A stretch of 64,000 nucleotides of DNA from Musa acuminata AAA Group (GCF_036884655.1 NC_088345.1:31480001-31544000); one strand, 5' to 3'; counted from the first letter of the stretch, positions 23,135-34,951 are shown. Notes: generated by a model from the letters alone, not told the origin. Program-made: numbers and translations.

Positions 23135-25663
23135 CTAGACTCCCTCCTTTGCTGCATCTGATGCAGCAATGTACTCCGCCTCTATGGTCGAGTCAGCAGT
23201 GGTATCTTGCTTGGAACTCTTCCAGCACACTGCTCCTCCATTCAAGGTGTACACATACCCTGAATTCGACTTGCTATCATCGACATCAGACTGAAAACTT
23301 GAGTCAGTGAAGCCTTCAACCTTAAGGCTATTACCTCCATATACTAGTAAAAGATCTTTAGTCCTTCTCAAGTACTTAAGGATACACTTTACTGCTTTCC
23401 AGTGCTCCAAGCCTGGATCCGCCTGATACCTGCCAAACCTTTTGACAATGGTTTCTATGTACCTGGACTAGGACAAGCCAAGCATCCTCTTGGATCTATC
23501 TCTATAGATTCTAATCCCCAAGATATAGGATGCTTCCCCTAAGTCCTTTATGGAGAAGTGTCTAGATAACCAAGTCTTTACTGTGGATAGCATTCCTACG
23601 TCATTCCTAATGATGAGGATGTCATCCACATATAACACCAAAAAGGTGATAGCACTCCCACTTACCTTCCTGTATACACAAGGCTCATCTTCGTTCTTAA
23701 CGAAGTCATAAGATCTGATTGACTCATCAAATCTTATGTTCCAACTTCGGGAAGCTTGCTTTAGTCCATAAATGGATTTAAGCAATCTACACACCTTATC
23801 TGGGCAGTTCTTGGACACGAATCCCTCAGGTTGCATCATATACACCTCCTCCTCGAGGTTCCCATTGAGGAATGCGGTTTTCACATCCATCTGCCAGATC
23901 TCATAATCATAGTGTGCTGCAATAGCCAATAGAATTCTAATAGATTTTAGCATTGTTACGGGTGAGAAGGTTTTGTCGTAGTCAACACCTTGCCTTTGAC
24001 GATACCCTTTAGCCACTAGCCTTGCTTTATAGGTCTCTACCTTTCCATCTACTCCGATCTTTTTCTTAAAGATCCATTTGCAACCGATGGGTACAATACC
24101 TTCGGGCACATCAACTAGGTTCCAAACCTTATTGGAGTACATAGAATCCATCTCAGAATTCATGGCTTCTTGCCACTTCCCGGAGTCTATACTCATAATA
24201 GCTTCCTCGTAGGTCTGAGGATCAATATCCTCAGCATCCTCTCCTCTAATATGTCCCACATATCTCTCAGGAGGATGAGATACTCTATCAGACCTGCGTA
24301 AAGTTGAAACTTGTGTATTAGGTACTTGAACAGACTCGGGCTGTAGAGTGGTGCTTGAGCTTGGTTCTCTAACTTTGCTCAACTCTACAATTCTCCCACT
24401 ATCTCCGCCAAGAATGTGTTCCTTCTCAAGGAACACTGCTCTCTTAGCTACAAAGACCTTTTTGTTCTCGGGATGATAGAAGTAATACCCACAAGTTTCC
24501 TTGGAGTACCCCACAAATATGCATCGCTCTGTCCTTGATTCTAACTTATCGGGGTTGTGTCTTTTAACGTGGGCTGGGCAGCCCCAAATCTTAACAATCT
24601 TAAGATCAGGCTTCTTCCCTTTCCATATCTCATATGGTGTAGACACTACCGACTTAGTTGGAACTCTGTTCAGAAGGTAAGCTGCGGTTTCTAAGGCATA
24701 TCCCCAGAATGAGATGGGTAGGTCAGCGAAACTCATCATGGACCGTACCATATCTAATAAAGTATGATTTCTCCTTTCAGAGACACCATTGAGCTAAGGT
24801 GTGTAAGGAGGTGTCCATTGGGATAATATCCCATGGTCCTTAAGGAACTGAGTAAACTCTGTACTTAAGTACTCACCTCCTCGATCTGATCGAAGAGTTT
24901 TGATACTCTTTCCAGTCTGGTTCTCCACCTCATTCTTATACTCTCTGAATTTCTCAAAGGCCTCGGACTTGTACTTCATTAAGTACACATATCCATACCT
25001 TGCGAAATCATCAGTAAATGTAATGAAGTAGGAGTAACCTCCAATGGTATGAGTTGACATGGGTCCACATACATCACTATGTATGAGTTCCAACAACTCA
25101 TTGGCTCTCTCTCCAGTTCTACTAAATGGAGATTTGGTTAGTTTTCCACGAATGCAAGGCTCACAAGTTGTATATGACACATAGTCGAATGGATCTAGAT
25201 ATCCATCATTTAGCAACTTTTGAATCCTTCTTTCATGGATGTGACCTAGCCTACAATGCCATAGGTATGCACTGTTCAACTCATCTCGTTTCCTTTTAGA
25301 CACATTTACATTCATAATATGTGGAGTGGTGTCTAACATAAATAAACCATTATGCAATGTTCTTTTCGTGATGATCTTATCATCTAATAATATCGAACAA
25401 CTATTGTTCTCAAAAACAAATTTATATCCACTAATTGTTAAACATGAAATGGAGATAATGTTTTTGATAATAGAAGGAACAAAATAACATGCATCTAATG
25501 CAATAAAAGCTCCACTAGGCAGATGTAGGGCGACCTCGCCAACAGCTAATATAGCAACTTTTGCTCCATTACCCATCTTGAGGTCCATCTCTCCTTGCCA
25601 GAACCTGTAACGAATTGCATATATGATAAGCACTACCGGTATCCAATACCCATGTGTTATCAT
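23135..25663 (-). pseudogene. E7 pol: integrase, reverse transcriptase, RNase H
   Basis: One continuous frame on the - strand broken only by TAG codons at 24794, 23468 and 23135. The integrase zinc region has HCRLGH and CEPC. The catalytic core has IHSDVCGP, LRSDRGGEY and, after the first TAG, GVSER, giving the expected D, D and E. RT carries LVAKGYRQRQGVDYDKTFSP and the YVDD box in LYVDDILII. RNase H shows TDSSFQSDVDD, KSSKQDTTADSTIEAEYIA. Between IETIVKRF and GRYQADPG roughly 50-60 codons normally linking RT and RNase H are missing. The weak 23134-22937 frame continues past the third TAG (KKFITDLGV). The protein would have integrated and copied the element; this copy cannot. Confidence 0.9.
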
Positions 25664-25687
25664 AAGAGTCTGACAAATGGAGACTGA
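25600..25687 (-). pseudogene. E7 protease active site in a shifted frame
   Basis: On the - strand WVLDTGSAYHICNSLQVL is readable at about 25600-25655, but in a different frame from both the gag frame before it and the pol frame after it. DTG is the aspartic protease catalytic triad. Two small indels, one in the gag zinc knuckle near 25772 and one near 25600, put it out of frame. Confidence 0.8.
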
Positions 25688-26518
25688 TCATGAATGTACC
25701 TGAAGCTTCATCAAGCTTTTGTTTCGCCCTTTCTGCAAGGTACTCTTTGCAGTTTCTCTTCCAGTGCCCATCTTACCACAGTGGAAGCACTGGCCTTTGT
25801 CCTTTGTTGGGTCTTTCTTAGCAACCTTTGCTTTACCTTGTTTGCCCTTGCCCTTTCCCTTCTTAAGGGACCTTTCTGCTTTCCTTTTCTTTCTAGTCTC
25901 ACGAGTGTAGAGAACTGGCTTCTCTTTCTTAATAGTACTCTCTGCCTCCCTCAACATATTGAGGAGCTTTGGGAGAGTCACCTCAAGCTTGTTCATATTA
26001 AAATTCATTATGAACTGTGAAAAGGAATCTGGTAGGGACTGAAGCACAATGTCCACACACAAGTTATCCTCTAGGACCATTCCTAGACCTGTGAGTTTCT
26101 CTATCCACTCAATCATCTTTAGGACATGGTTCTGAACCGGTGTCCCCTCAGTCATCCTAGCGCGGAAAAGGCTCTTGGATATCTCATATCGTTGAGTCCT
26201 TCCCTGTTCCTCAAACAATTTGCGGACATGTAGGAGAATGGATCTGGCATCCATCTTTTCATGTTGTCTCTGTAACTCTGGAGTCATAGAGCCCAACATA
26301 TAGCACTGAGCAAGAGTGGAGTCATCAATGTACTTCACGTAGCGAGCGATCTCATCCTCGCTTGCCCCTTCTTCGGGCGTAGGCATCACTGTATCAAGGA
26401 CGTACACGATTTTCTCCACTGTGAGAACAATTCTCAAGTTACGGAGCCAATCCGTATAATTTGGACCAGTGAGGCGGTTGACATCAAGTATACCACGTAA
26501 GGGATTTGAAAGCGACAT
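25688..26518 (-). pseudogene. E7 gag
   Basis: A frame of 276 residues starting [16 protein letters not shown]. It has the copia gag core ([52 protein letters not shown]) and a Lys/Arg-rich tail. The zinc knuckle begins CFHCGK, but a one-base loss near 25772 changes the rest of it; the shifted frame still shows the His and last Cys. The frame therefore ends early instead of continuing into protease. Gag would bind RNA and form the particle. Confidence 0.85.
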
Positions 26519-28308
26519 TTTCTGAAAATAAAGATGTAGCAGAAATGAATAACATGCAGATTTTGCAAGAAATAAACTATCAAGATATGGACTTCTATCT
26601 TAATATGCTCCCACTATTTTACTAACGAGTCACGCGACACCCTCAGCACGTGAAACGGAAGTCTCCGGCAGACTTCTAGTGGGGATCAGGATTCAATCAG
26701 CGTCTTAGTGTAACCTCGAGGGACTTGACCAATCACACTAAGCCTAAAAGGTAGGCAACTATTGCCGATCACAACTCCTTGTGATTCCCGTCCTGTTCGC
26801 CCTCCGAATCACCATGGCCTCGAGGGACTCGACCAACCATGATGCTCGGTTAAGTCAACACATTCGTTACAAGATGAGTCTGATTTGATGATATACCCTC
26901 GAGGGACTCGACCAAGGATACCATGCCCTTAGGTCACCGGTGATATCTCTATGTCGTAAGCAAGATAGCGAATCGCGATATAGGTGAGTCTCGAGGGACT
27001 CGACCAACTCAACCTACACCGGGAATTGGTTCCTACTCATAACGATGGAAGGCCACGTGGGTCAATCTAATTGCCTCACGTTTACCGACTTAATATTATC
27101 GAGAGATGTTTCTATAATTTGGTCTCCTAATATGACATGTCACACATATACATATTTAATATATATCTACATCGCATGCAAATATATATACATATCTAGT
27201 ATGTGTATAAGCAATCACATCAGATGATCATGGACCACAACCTAATATGATTAGGCCCGAGCCAATAGGCCTAATCACTCACATCAAGATCTATGTGTGC
27301 AACGGTGCATCTCCATGCCCTGTGATCGTCCATCTCGTCCTCGTCGGTTCCGTCGACATCTTGATGCATCTCCATGCATCACGATCGTCCGTCTCGTGGG
27401 TCCCGCTATCGCATCCATGCTCCCGCTGCGCCTCCTCATGTGATTACAACTTAATCATAGGCACGCAGGCCCGACAATAAACGAGAAATATAATGGAGGT
27501 TCGCAGACCTCAATAATAATAATCACAAGTACACACATCACACGGTCCATGATCATCCGTCCACACATCATACATAACATGTATAAATAATCACCATCAT
27601 GTAGGACTACTAGATAATAATAAAAATAATAATCAACTAAACCTTTTAATTAATTAATATTTTTCTGAAATCAGGGACATGTAGGGAATTTCTCAATTCC
27701 TAAGGGTATTTTTGTAATTTGTACAAAAGACAGAAACTGGAATTTCTCAAATTCCGAGGGGCAAAACTATCTTTTGCCCAGAAAACCCTAATACTCTTTC
27801 CCCTTTTCGCTGCTGCCGCCGCCGCCACCCTGCCGGCGACGGCCTGTGCGGCGGGGCGAGGGCGCTGCCCTCGCCTGCTGGTGGCGCTGTCGCTGCAGGT
27901 GGGCTCCCCCTTCGGGCATCGCTGCCTCCGTAGGCGGTGTTGTCCCGCCGGGCGGCCGCCCCTGTGGGGGGGGTTTCGCCCGCGGGAGCAGCGGCGGCAG
28001 GCGTCGTGCGTCGCTGCCCTGCGGCGGTAGGCGCCGCTTCCTTTCGGCGGCAGGCACCGCTGCCCTGCGGCGCCTCTCCCCGTGGGTTGCCAGCCCCGCC
28101 GGCAGCAAGCCTGCTGCAAGCAGGCCGTCGGCCGGTTGCTACAGACGCAGCCCCTGCGCTGCTTGCCTTCGGCCACGCTGCACGCACGCAGATCGAGGGC
28201 AGCAACTGTTGCTGCCCTTTCTCGCTTTTGCGTCAACGATTTTGACGTCAAAATTCTTCCTAAACACAATACACGCAGTTCAAAACCAATCATTCGCACG
28301 AACAACGT
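26519..28308 (-). other. E7 5' leader with repeated boxes and a GC-rich segment
   Basis: A 1.8 kb stretch between primer site and gag without a real gene. Near gag it carries four copies of TTGGTCGAGTCCCTCGAG (separate entry). An AT-rich part is at 27480-27700, and about 27785-28225 is strongly GC-rich with GCCGCCGCC-type runs. The GC-rich part is open in five or six frames on both strands, a base-composition effect. A decayed counterpart of the whole leader is in E3 (34952-36222). Confidence 0.75.
26715..27007 (-). repeat. Four leader boxes TTGGTCGAGTCCCTCGAG
   Basis: Copies at 26715-26732, 26819-26836, 26898-26915 and 26990-27007. The last three are identical over at least 17 of 18 bases and the first has one change. 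Spacing is 79-104 bp. Each has the palindrome CTCGAG at one end. The decayed E2 leader keeps all four. Confidence 0.9.
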
Positions 28309-28321
28309 GGCTCTGATACCA
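28309..28321 (-). other. E7 primer-binding site (tRNA-iMet)
   Basis: On the - strand TGGTATCAGAGCC, one base after the 5' LTR end; complementary to initiator tRNA-Met. Confidence 0.92.
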
Positions 28322-28322
28322 C

Positions 28323-29815
28323 TGTTGGGAAATCATGGGGGGCGACATCATATGCGCAGCGGAAGAACAAGAAAACAAAAATCTCCGATTCCCAAAAAGA
28401 TGTTCGTCGTCGTGCGAAGATTGGTGCGCAAAAATCCGCAAAACACAAAACTGCGTATAGAGATTGTGTTACCTAGGGAGATCGTATATCCCTGTTTCCT
28501 TGCAGATCCTTAGGAGAGGGTGAAGGAAGTCAAGCGTCCTCCTCTCTAGCGGTAATCCACACAGCAGGGTTGCGACGACCCTCCTCAAAACTCCAGGCCT
28601 ACTCTGAGGTGGAGAGGGAGAGGAGAATAGGAAAGGCAAGCAAAGACTCTAGCCTATGAGGCTGTGAATCCCTCCTATTTATAGAGATCCCGTGTCAAAC
28701 CCTAATGGGTCCTTCCCTAGTGGGTATTGGATCTGCATCCAATAAGACAAGGGCTCCGTCGGATATCTCATATCCGAACCTCTACTCATCGCAATGCCTA
28801 CCATATGTGTGTGACCCTCTAGGCCCAATATCGAGCTGGCCATGAGTCATACCTGTCAGAACTCCTTCTAACTGAGTGAATTATTATCTCTGTAATAATT
28901 CACTTGACTCATCAACTACGGACGTACTAGGCCACTACGCCGTAATCCCCAGACGATACAGGGGAATCCAATCCTTTGGACCTGTCTGTCCTCAATTACC
29001 ATGTACCTATAGTCCCTCATCCATCTAATATCCCCGAGACCGTATATCGAGTATGGTGCTGTCAGACCCATACGGTTTCTACTCAAGTTTCGCTCTAATC
29101 GGATTCTCCCGGAGAACTCTTTCTCTCTCAAACCGAATGACCCTGGCCAGGGATTTGTCTGAGCAAGAACACATGGGATATTCCTCTCATGACGCCTAGA
29201 GTGGATGATCCTCTGTCGACACTCAATAGCCCTCGTAAGGTCGACTACCACTCCCAATGACCAGCTGTACTAGATCTGGGACAGCCAAACCTATAAGTCT
29301 GGTATCAAAGAGTGGAGCACTCATACAGGACATCCTTGGTGTCTCAAGTCTAAGGACCAGATACACCACTAGGACTACGGAATCACTGTCTGACAATAAG
29401 GCATCATCAACCATCCAGCATTCCGTAAGCGGATCAATCAGTGAACTCATTCTCCAATGAGCACATGTACTGTATCCCTAGTGTCCCTACACGAGCAGCT
29501 ATGAGACCAGCTGCATCCATCATATGGACGGGTATACAGCATACCAGTCTATCCGGTTATCACGATGTCCCTCTCGAGTAACCTATGACCGGGATTATTT
29601 AGGATATGTGTTTAAAGGTGAATCGATCTCATTATCGTGATCTCATTACGATCCGATTCCCATTGCACAAATCCAAGGACATCACAATATATATATGCAT
29701 TTATGCAATAGTTATAAAGTGATATACGCCAAAATATAATAAGCAAAAAGATTCTGTATCAAGTCACATGTGCCATCACTCACGTGATTGGCTTGTTGGG
29801 CACCTATGACTAGCA
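28323..29815 (-). repeat. E7 5' LTR (1,493 bp)
   Basis: TGTTGGGAAATC to GACTAGCA; TATAAATA on the - strand at 28676-28683. Colinear with the 3' LTR with about 2% differences, mostly transitions. Confidence 0.95.
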
Positions 29816-30051
29816 GTTATGGTTTAGTTAAGTTGCTTTTGGATTTTAAGAATCATCTAGTGACATGATGTATGATTATAAACTGCACAGGTTTTGTGAA
29901 TTATGGATTGTAGAGGTGAATGACTTGAATGTTTTTCTTAGTGACCTCAAATGTGTGATTGGATCCTGGATTGTTTGTTGAATTAAATATTATCAATCTT
30001 GAATTAGGTTCACACCTCCTAAATGAGAATTAAATTCGGGGGGGCGTGACA
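29816..30051. other. E5 solo LTR, right end
   Basis: It begins with the GTTAT duplication of E7 and ends CGGGGGGGCGTGACA, the terminus of E5. No gene. Confidence 0.7.
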
Positions 30052-30740
30052 ACCGCTAGTCTGGGTGATGGTACCACCCAGTTGCCCAATGCCAGGTGGT
30101 GGTAATGCCCAATGCAGTGTAAGTGTCAGACTGACACTAGCAGTGGTATCGCCCAGCACAAGCGGTGGTACCGCCTAAACCCAGAAAACTCGGGATGAGA
30201 TATTTTTAGGCTCCAAATTTGAATCAACTTGAGGCTTATAATTACCCCTCTCATCCCTATTAAACTACATAAGCACATAGAGTTTTAAAGTGAGAAAATG
30301 CTGTAGAAATCACTTGAGAAATCCCTCCTCTAGCTTAAACTTAAAATTCTGTTTAGAGAGGAGTGTGTGTGCTTGTAAAGGTTGTCTTCTAAATCTATGA
30401 AAAGGAGAAGAGGGGTGTAAAAGGTGGTTGGTCTTCTCCTATTAAAGGAAGATCGATAGTAGATGTCGGTGGCCTCGATGAAAGAGGAATCGGCGGAGTG
30501 GATGTAGGTCAACCGAACCACTATAAAATTGGCATGTTCTTTGGTTTGCATTTCTATTGTTGTCATTTACTTTACTACAAACAATTTTACTTGCTTACTT
30601 CCTTCAATATATTTACGAACACATGTTTTAAGTTAAGTTTCTGAAATTGATTTTTATTGTACGAGAGATTTTTTCGAAACCGATGTATTTTATCGTTGCA
30701 CTAATTCACCCCCCCTCTTAGTGCCGACTCGTTCCTAATA
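30052..30740 (+). mobile_element. E4: 5' LTR, second part
   Basis: Resumes with ACCGCTAGTCTGGGTGATGG, the same box family as 9420-9480. It runs through a mutated TATA (TTATAATTA near 30236) and the conserved leader GGAGAAGAGGGGTGTAAAAG to CCTAATA at 30740, a decayed CCTAACA end. Together with 8569-9480 the LTR is about 1.6 kb. Confidence 0.85.
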
Positions 30741-30742
30741 GT

Positions 30743-30754
30743 TGATATCAGAGC
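30743..30754 (+). other. E4 primer-binding site, one mismatch
   Basis: TGATATCAGAGC, one change from TGGTATCAGAGC, two bases after the LTR end. Confidence 0.85.
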
Positions 30755-30790
30755 CTCATTTTTCTTATTTGGTTTAACACCTAAATAGAA

Positions 30791-31731
30791 ATGGCTCTTT
30801 TCGACTTTTAAGATGGTCACTCTCTCATTCGTCCTCTCTTGTTCAATGGGACAGACTACACATATAGGAAAACTCGAATGAGAGATTTCTTACTTTCGTT
30901 GAATGTCAATTTATGAAATATTATCGAAAATGGATTTCAAAAATCTTCTCTTTCAATGAACCATTGGAATAATTTGGAGAAGAAGACTTTTTTTTAAATG
31001 TGAAAGCTATGAATGCTTTGTTTTGCGCTTTAGACAAAAATAAATTTAATCGTATTTCTATTTGCGAAACTGTGCATAATATTTGACATACTCTTGAAAT
31101 CACACATGAAGGCACTAGCAAAGTTGAAGATTCAAAAATCAACTTTTAAATGCATGATTTTGAACTTTTTCAAATGAAGCAAAGTGAAACCGTTGTTGAT
31201 ATGTACACTCATTTTACGGATGTTGTCAATGGTTTAAAAGCACTTGGTAGAAGTTTTTGGGATTTTGAACTTGTAAATAAGATTTTACGTTCTCTTAATC
31301 AGAGTTGGGATTCAAAAGTAACGGCTATTCAAGAATTAAAAAACTAAAACCATTTACCAATTGAAGAACTTATAGGGTCTTTGATGACCTATGAAATGAT
31401 GTGCAATGCACGTGAAGAACTCACGAATAACCTTCCAAAGAATAGAAAGGATTTAGCACTTAGAACATATGAAGACCACTCGAGCATAAGCTCAAGTGAT
31501 GGTGAACTTGAACTACTCATGAAATTTAAAAAATTAATAAAACAAAAATTAAAGAACAAAAAGAACATAATTACTTACTATGAACGTAAGAAGAAGGAAG
31601 CAATCTTGGACAAATCAAGCTCATCCGAAGATGAGAAGAAAATCAACAAAGGCGAGATGGCAAACTATGCCTTAACGGCTTTCGACAATGAGGTAATCAA
31701 AATACCGTTAATTTATTTCGAAATTACATGA
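30791..31731 (+). pseudogene. E4 gag remnant
   Basis: Starts ATGGCTCTTTTC at the same place relative to the primer site as E8 gag, but has early stops. Clear homologous pieces: MNALFCALDKN region near 31010; DFELFQMKQSETVVDMYTHF and FELVNKILRSL at 31150-31347; MMTYEMMCNAREEL to IPLIYFEIT at 31381-31731. The first zinc knuckle is lost (ITYYERKKKE). It ends with the same IPLIYFEIT stop as E8, so the two share one internal deletion. Confidence 0.85.
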
Positions 31732-33677
31732 TGCTTTTCATTAGTTACTTTTAATTTAGTTTAGAATAATTATTTTTCTTGAAAATTGTATGTTTAAAAA
31801 TGAAAATGCAAAAATTATTATCATCCTAGTAATTTTGAAAATGATAATGAAAATTACATGTTTTATGTTAATAAAATAAAATGTTAGATTTAAATCTAAT
31901 GATGATCCTATGAATGTTTTTCAAGAAGAAATAATGTGTATCTTGATTATTTTCGATTTTGATTGAAACCATGCTTGATATCTTAATAAAAATATTAAGA
32001 AGTTTGATATCATGCTTAATGATGATGCATAGCTTTTGTATCGAAAACTAAGCTTGAAAAGTTAGATTCACCTAAAAAGAAAAATGTATGACTACAACAA
32101 ACAAAATGATCTTGATGGAAAATGCTTTATGTTTGATGAAATCAATTTTGATGATGCATAATGATGTAATTATGTAATGAAAATATTAAATATTTTGAAA
32201 CCATATTTTGATGTCATGCATAATGATCATGCTTAATAAATTTCGAAAGTATGCATGATGATTCTTGAGATTTATGGATTATCGATTTTTATGGTAATGA
32301 AAGTAGCTTTTTCGGTTTTTAAACATTGATGCATGTTTTTTTTGGCATAAATGAAAAAGACATGCTTCTATGAAATAAATTATATGAATTAAAACAACTA
32401 AAAAGAGAAAAATATTTTTCTTGAAAATTTCATTTTCTCTATCTTATCAATTTTTCACTAAGAGATTAATAAAGTTGTTTATGTCATTTTGAATCTCTTG
32501 AAATTGATTTTGATGATTTAAATTTGAATGAGTTTTATCAAAATCATGATCTTGATTTCTTGGAATTACATGAGATTTTTTTTTTATCAAGATCTCTTCT
32601 TTGTACTCCTACAATTTTTTTTTGGTATTTTATTTAAGAGGAGATTTAATATATGAATCATGTCTTTTGGTATTTACATGATCTTATCTCTCATGACATG
32701 ATTTACTTTTGTATAACTCATTGTATTCATCACCCAATTAATTAGTCTTGATGAGATGAAATGAATGTGATGAAATAAAAATATGCATAAAATATAAGAT
32801 GTAATTTGATAAATTGATGCTATCATGATATGAAATATTTATGATTTGGAATTATGCATGCAATACTTATGCTTTATATTATGATGATGTATGTGATGTA
32901 TTGCATATGATGATTGAAATTGCTTTGATTTGAATTCAAGATTTATCTCAATTATGATATTTTGAAATAAGAATGAATTCTTTACCTTTGTCATGATTTG
33001 AAAATTGTTGTAAAGGGAAAAGAATTACAACATTATATTTTTCCCTTCTTTTTGACAATGACAAAGGGGGAGAAAAATTGCTAGCTCAAGATGCAAAACT
33101 TACAACTTGCACATTGCAAAAGGAAGCAAAAATATCTAGCTTGCATGTTCTAAAATTTTGTAAAATTTTGCTAGCTTACACTTTACAAAAGAAGCAAAAA
33201 TGACACTTCTCAAATTTTGCTATCTTGAACATCACTATCAAGAATCACTAGCTTACACACTTCAATAAGAAAGCTATCTTGCATTTGCTTTTAAAATTTT
33301 TGCTAGATTGTATGTTGTAAACTTACTATCTTACTACCTTGTATATCTAAAACTTGATAGCTTGCATGATGTAATACTTGCTAAATTTTCTAGCTTACAA
33401 ATTACATGATGATAAAACTTGATATTATGTTTTTCATGCAATAATTTGAACTTATATCACAAACACTTGATAGTTGGAACTTCTCCTTTTTGTTGATGAC
33501 AAAGGGGGAAAAGTATGATCATGTTATGTATGATGACATGTTGTAAATATTCATGATGAAATTTACAATAACTTGAATTTAGCTTGAATTCAAGGTTCTA
33601 TCAATATGGTATATTGATAGGGGGAGTTAAGGTTAACTCCGTCATCAATTGGTTATCATCATCAAAAAAGGAAAGAT
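31732..33677 (+). other. E4 interior: non-coding, with polypurine tracts
   Basis: AT-rich sequence rich in ATGATG and TTGATT words without open frames. Decayed gag coiled-coil sequence is visible near 31800-31880 (GAAAATGATAATGAAAATTA). Decoy polypurine tracts AATGACAAAGGGGGAGAAAA near 33056-33075 and GATGACAAAGGGGGAAAAG near 33494-33512 precede the true tract AAAAAAGGAAAGAT (33664-33677). Between them repeats of GCTAGCTTG(C/T)A-like words recur. Confidence 0.7.
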
Positions 33678-34951
33678 TGTTGAATCTCGTATTTTGATGA
33701 TGGAACCAATTGATAAGTATTTATGATTTGCTCTGTATTTTTAGTGATGCAGGATGCTTCGATCAGGATGGGACAATTAAAGCAGAAAAGAATCATATTG
33801 AGCTGGAGGAAAACATGTCAGAAGAGTGGACGTCGGGCCTAAGGATCGGTCGACGTATCGATAGAAGGCTTCGAGCCATGGATTTAGGCATCGGGCCAAG
33901 AAGAGCGGATATTGCACAAAGGATATTGGAGTTGCGGAGGTCAACTGGCTGATTGGGCAATAGGCCGAAAAAGAGAATGATACGTTGAAGAATCGGACGA
34001 AGCGATGATGGACCAATGATATGCCGAAGAACATGATTCATGCTTAGTAATAATTGTCTAGATCGAAGTGTGTTTTACATATGAAGGATTAACTACAATA
34101 GCAAGGCATGAAGCAAAATGAAGTCCCGGAGTCAAGGACACGATTTTGTTAGGAGTTTGAAAGTTCATCGGAAGTCCAAACGTTCATCGGAAGTTCTGTA
34201 GGAACCAACCGAGAAGTACAGGAGCTTACTAGAAGAAGCTCGTCAGAACTCACCAAGAAGAAGTCCAGGAGCTTGCCAAAAGTCCGTTGGAATATTGCCG
34301 GGAGATCATCAGAAATTCGCTAGAAGATCACCGGAAACTCGCCGGAAGAAACCAAGACCTAAGGACTTGTTTAGCTTAAGTATGCCTTAGATTTCATAAT
34401 TAGCATATAATTAGGATTAGATTTGGGCCAATCCAATTATGGGCCAATTGGGCCTATGTAAGGACTGTGTTGGGTCCAATGAAAGACCTAAATAGTGACC
34501 CAAGAGATGGCACCGTCGTGGCACAGTCTTCGAGATTGTGTCAGGCGATGGTACCGCTTGTCTAGGCGGTGGTACCACCCCTGGTAGGGTGCCAAGTGGT
34601 GGTACCACTAGTTTGGACGGTGGTATCGCCTAGTGGCCTAGTGCTAGGTGGTGGTACTGCCCAGTCAGTGTCAGTGTCAGACTGACATTGGTAGTGGTAC
34701 CGCCCGAACCCAGGAAACCCGAGATGAGATGTTTTTAGGCTCCAAGTTTGAATCAACTTGAGGCTTATAAATACCCCTCTCATCTCTGGTTAAACTACAT
34801 AAGCACAAGAGTTTTAAAGTGAGAAAACGTTGTAGATATCACTTGAGAAATTCCTCCTCTAGCTTAAACTTAGAATTCTATTTAGAAAGGAGTGTGTGTG
34901 CTTGTAAAGGTTGTCTCCTAAACTTGTGAAATGGAGAAGATGGGTGTAAAA
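33678..34951 (+). mobile_element. E4: 3' LTR, truncated
   Basis: Starts TGTTGAATCTCGTATTTTGA and parallels the 5' LTR through the palindrome boxes (34500-34720) and TATAAATA (34766-34773). It stops at about 34951 inside the leader, and the last ~300 bp are missing. E3 leader sequence follows at once, so no target duplication is preserved. Confidence 0.85.

Larger units (their letters stand above)
21337..29815 (-). mobile_element. E7: structurally complete-ended Ty1/copia element
   Basis: Two LTRs of about 1.49 kb flank a 5.5 kb interior. The target duplication GTTAT is perfect (21332-21336 and 29816-29820). On the - strand the order is 5' LTR, tRNA-iMet primer site, 1.8 kb leader, gag, PR, INT, RT, RNH, polypurine tract and 3' LTR, the Ty1/copia order. 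The interior is inactivated by two frameshifts, three amber codons and a deletion between RT and RNase H. About 32 LTR differences were counted by eye over 1.49 kb (near 2%). At a commonly used grass rate this suggests somewhat under one million years. Lineage within copia (Tork/Angela-like) is uncertain. Confidence 0.93.
9481..30051. mobile_element. E5: ~3 kb solo LTR, host to E6 and E7
   Basis: It begins TGTAACATCTCCC and ends GGGGGGGCGTGACA. It is flanked by ACCGT (9476-9480) and ACCGC (30052-30056), a 5-bp target duplication with one change, inside the E4 LTR. Removing E6 (11321-20414) and E7 (21337-29815) leaves about 3.0 kb (9481-11320, 20415-21336, 29816-30051). This remainder has no recognisable coding sequence, primer site or second LTR. 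That fits a solo LTR left by recombination between two LTRs. The termini suggest Ty3/gypsy, but no coding part is present to confirm it. Confidence 0.7.

Noticed and set aside
27700..28513. Six overlapping Ala/Arg/Pro-rich frames of 100-200 codons
   Set aside because: High GC removes stop codons in all frames. No start context, homology or single favoured frame; the region is a copia leader.
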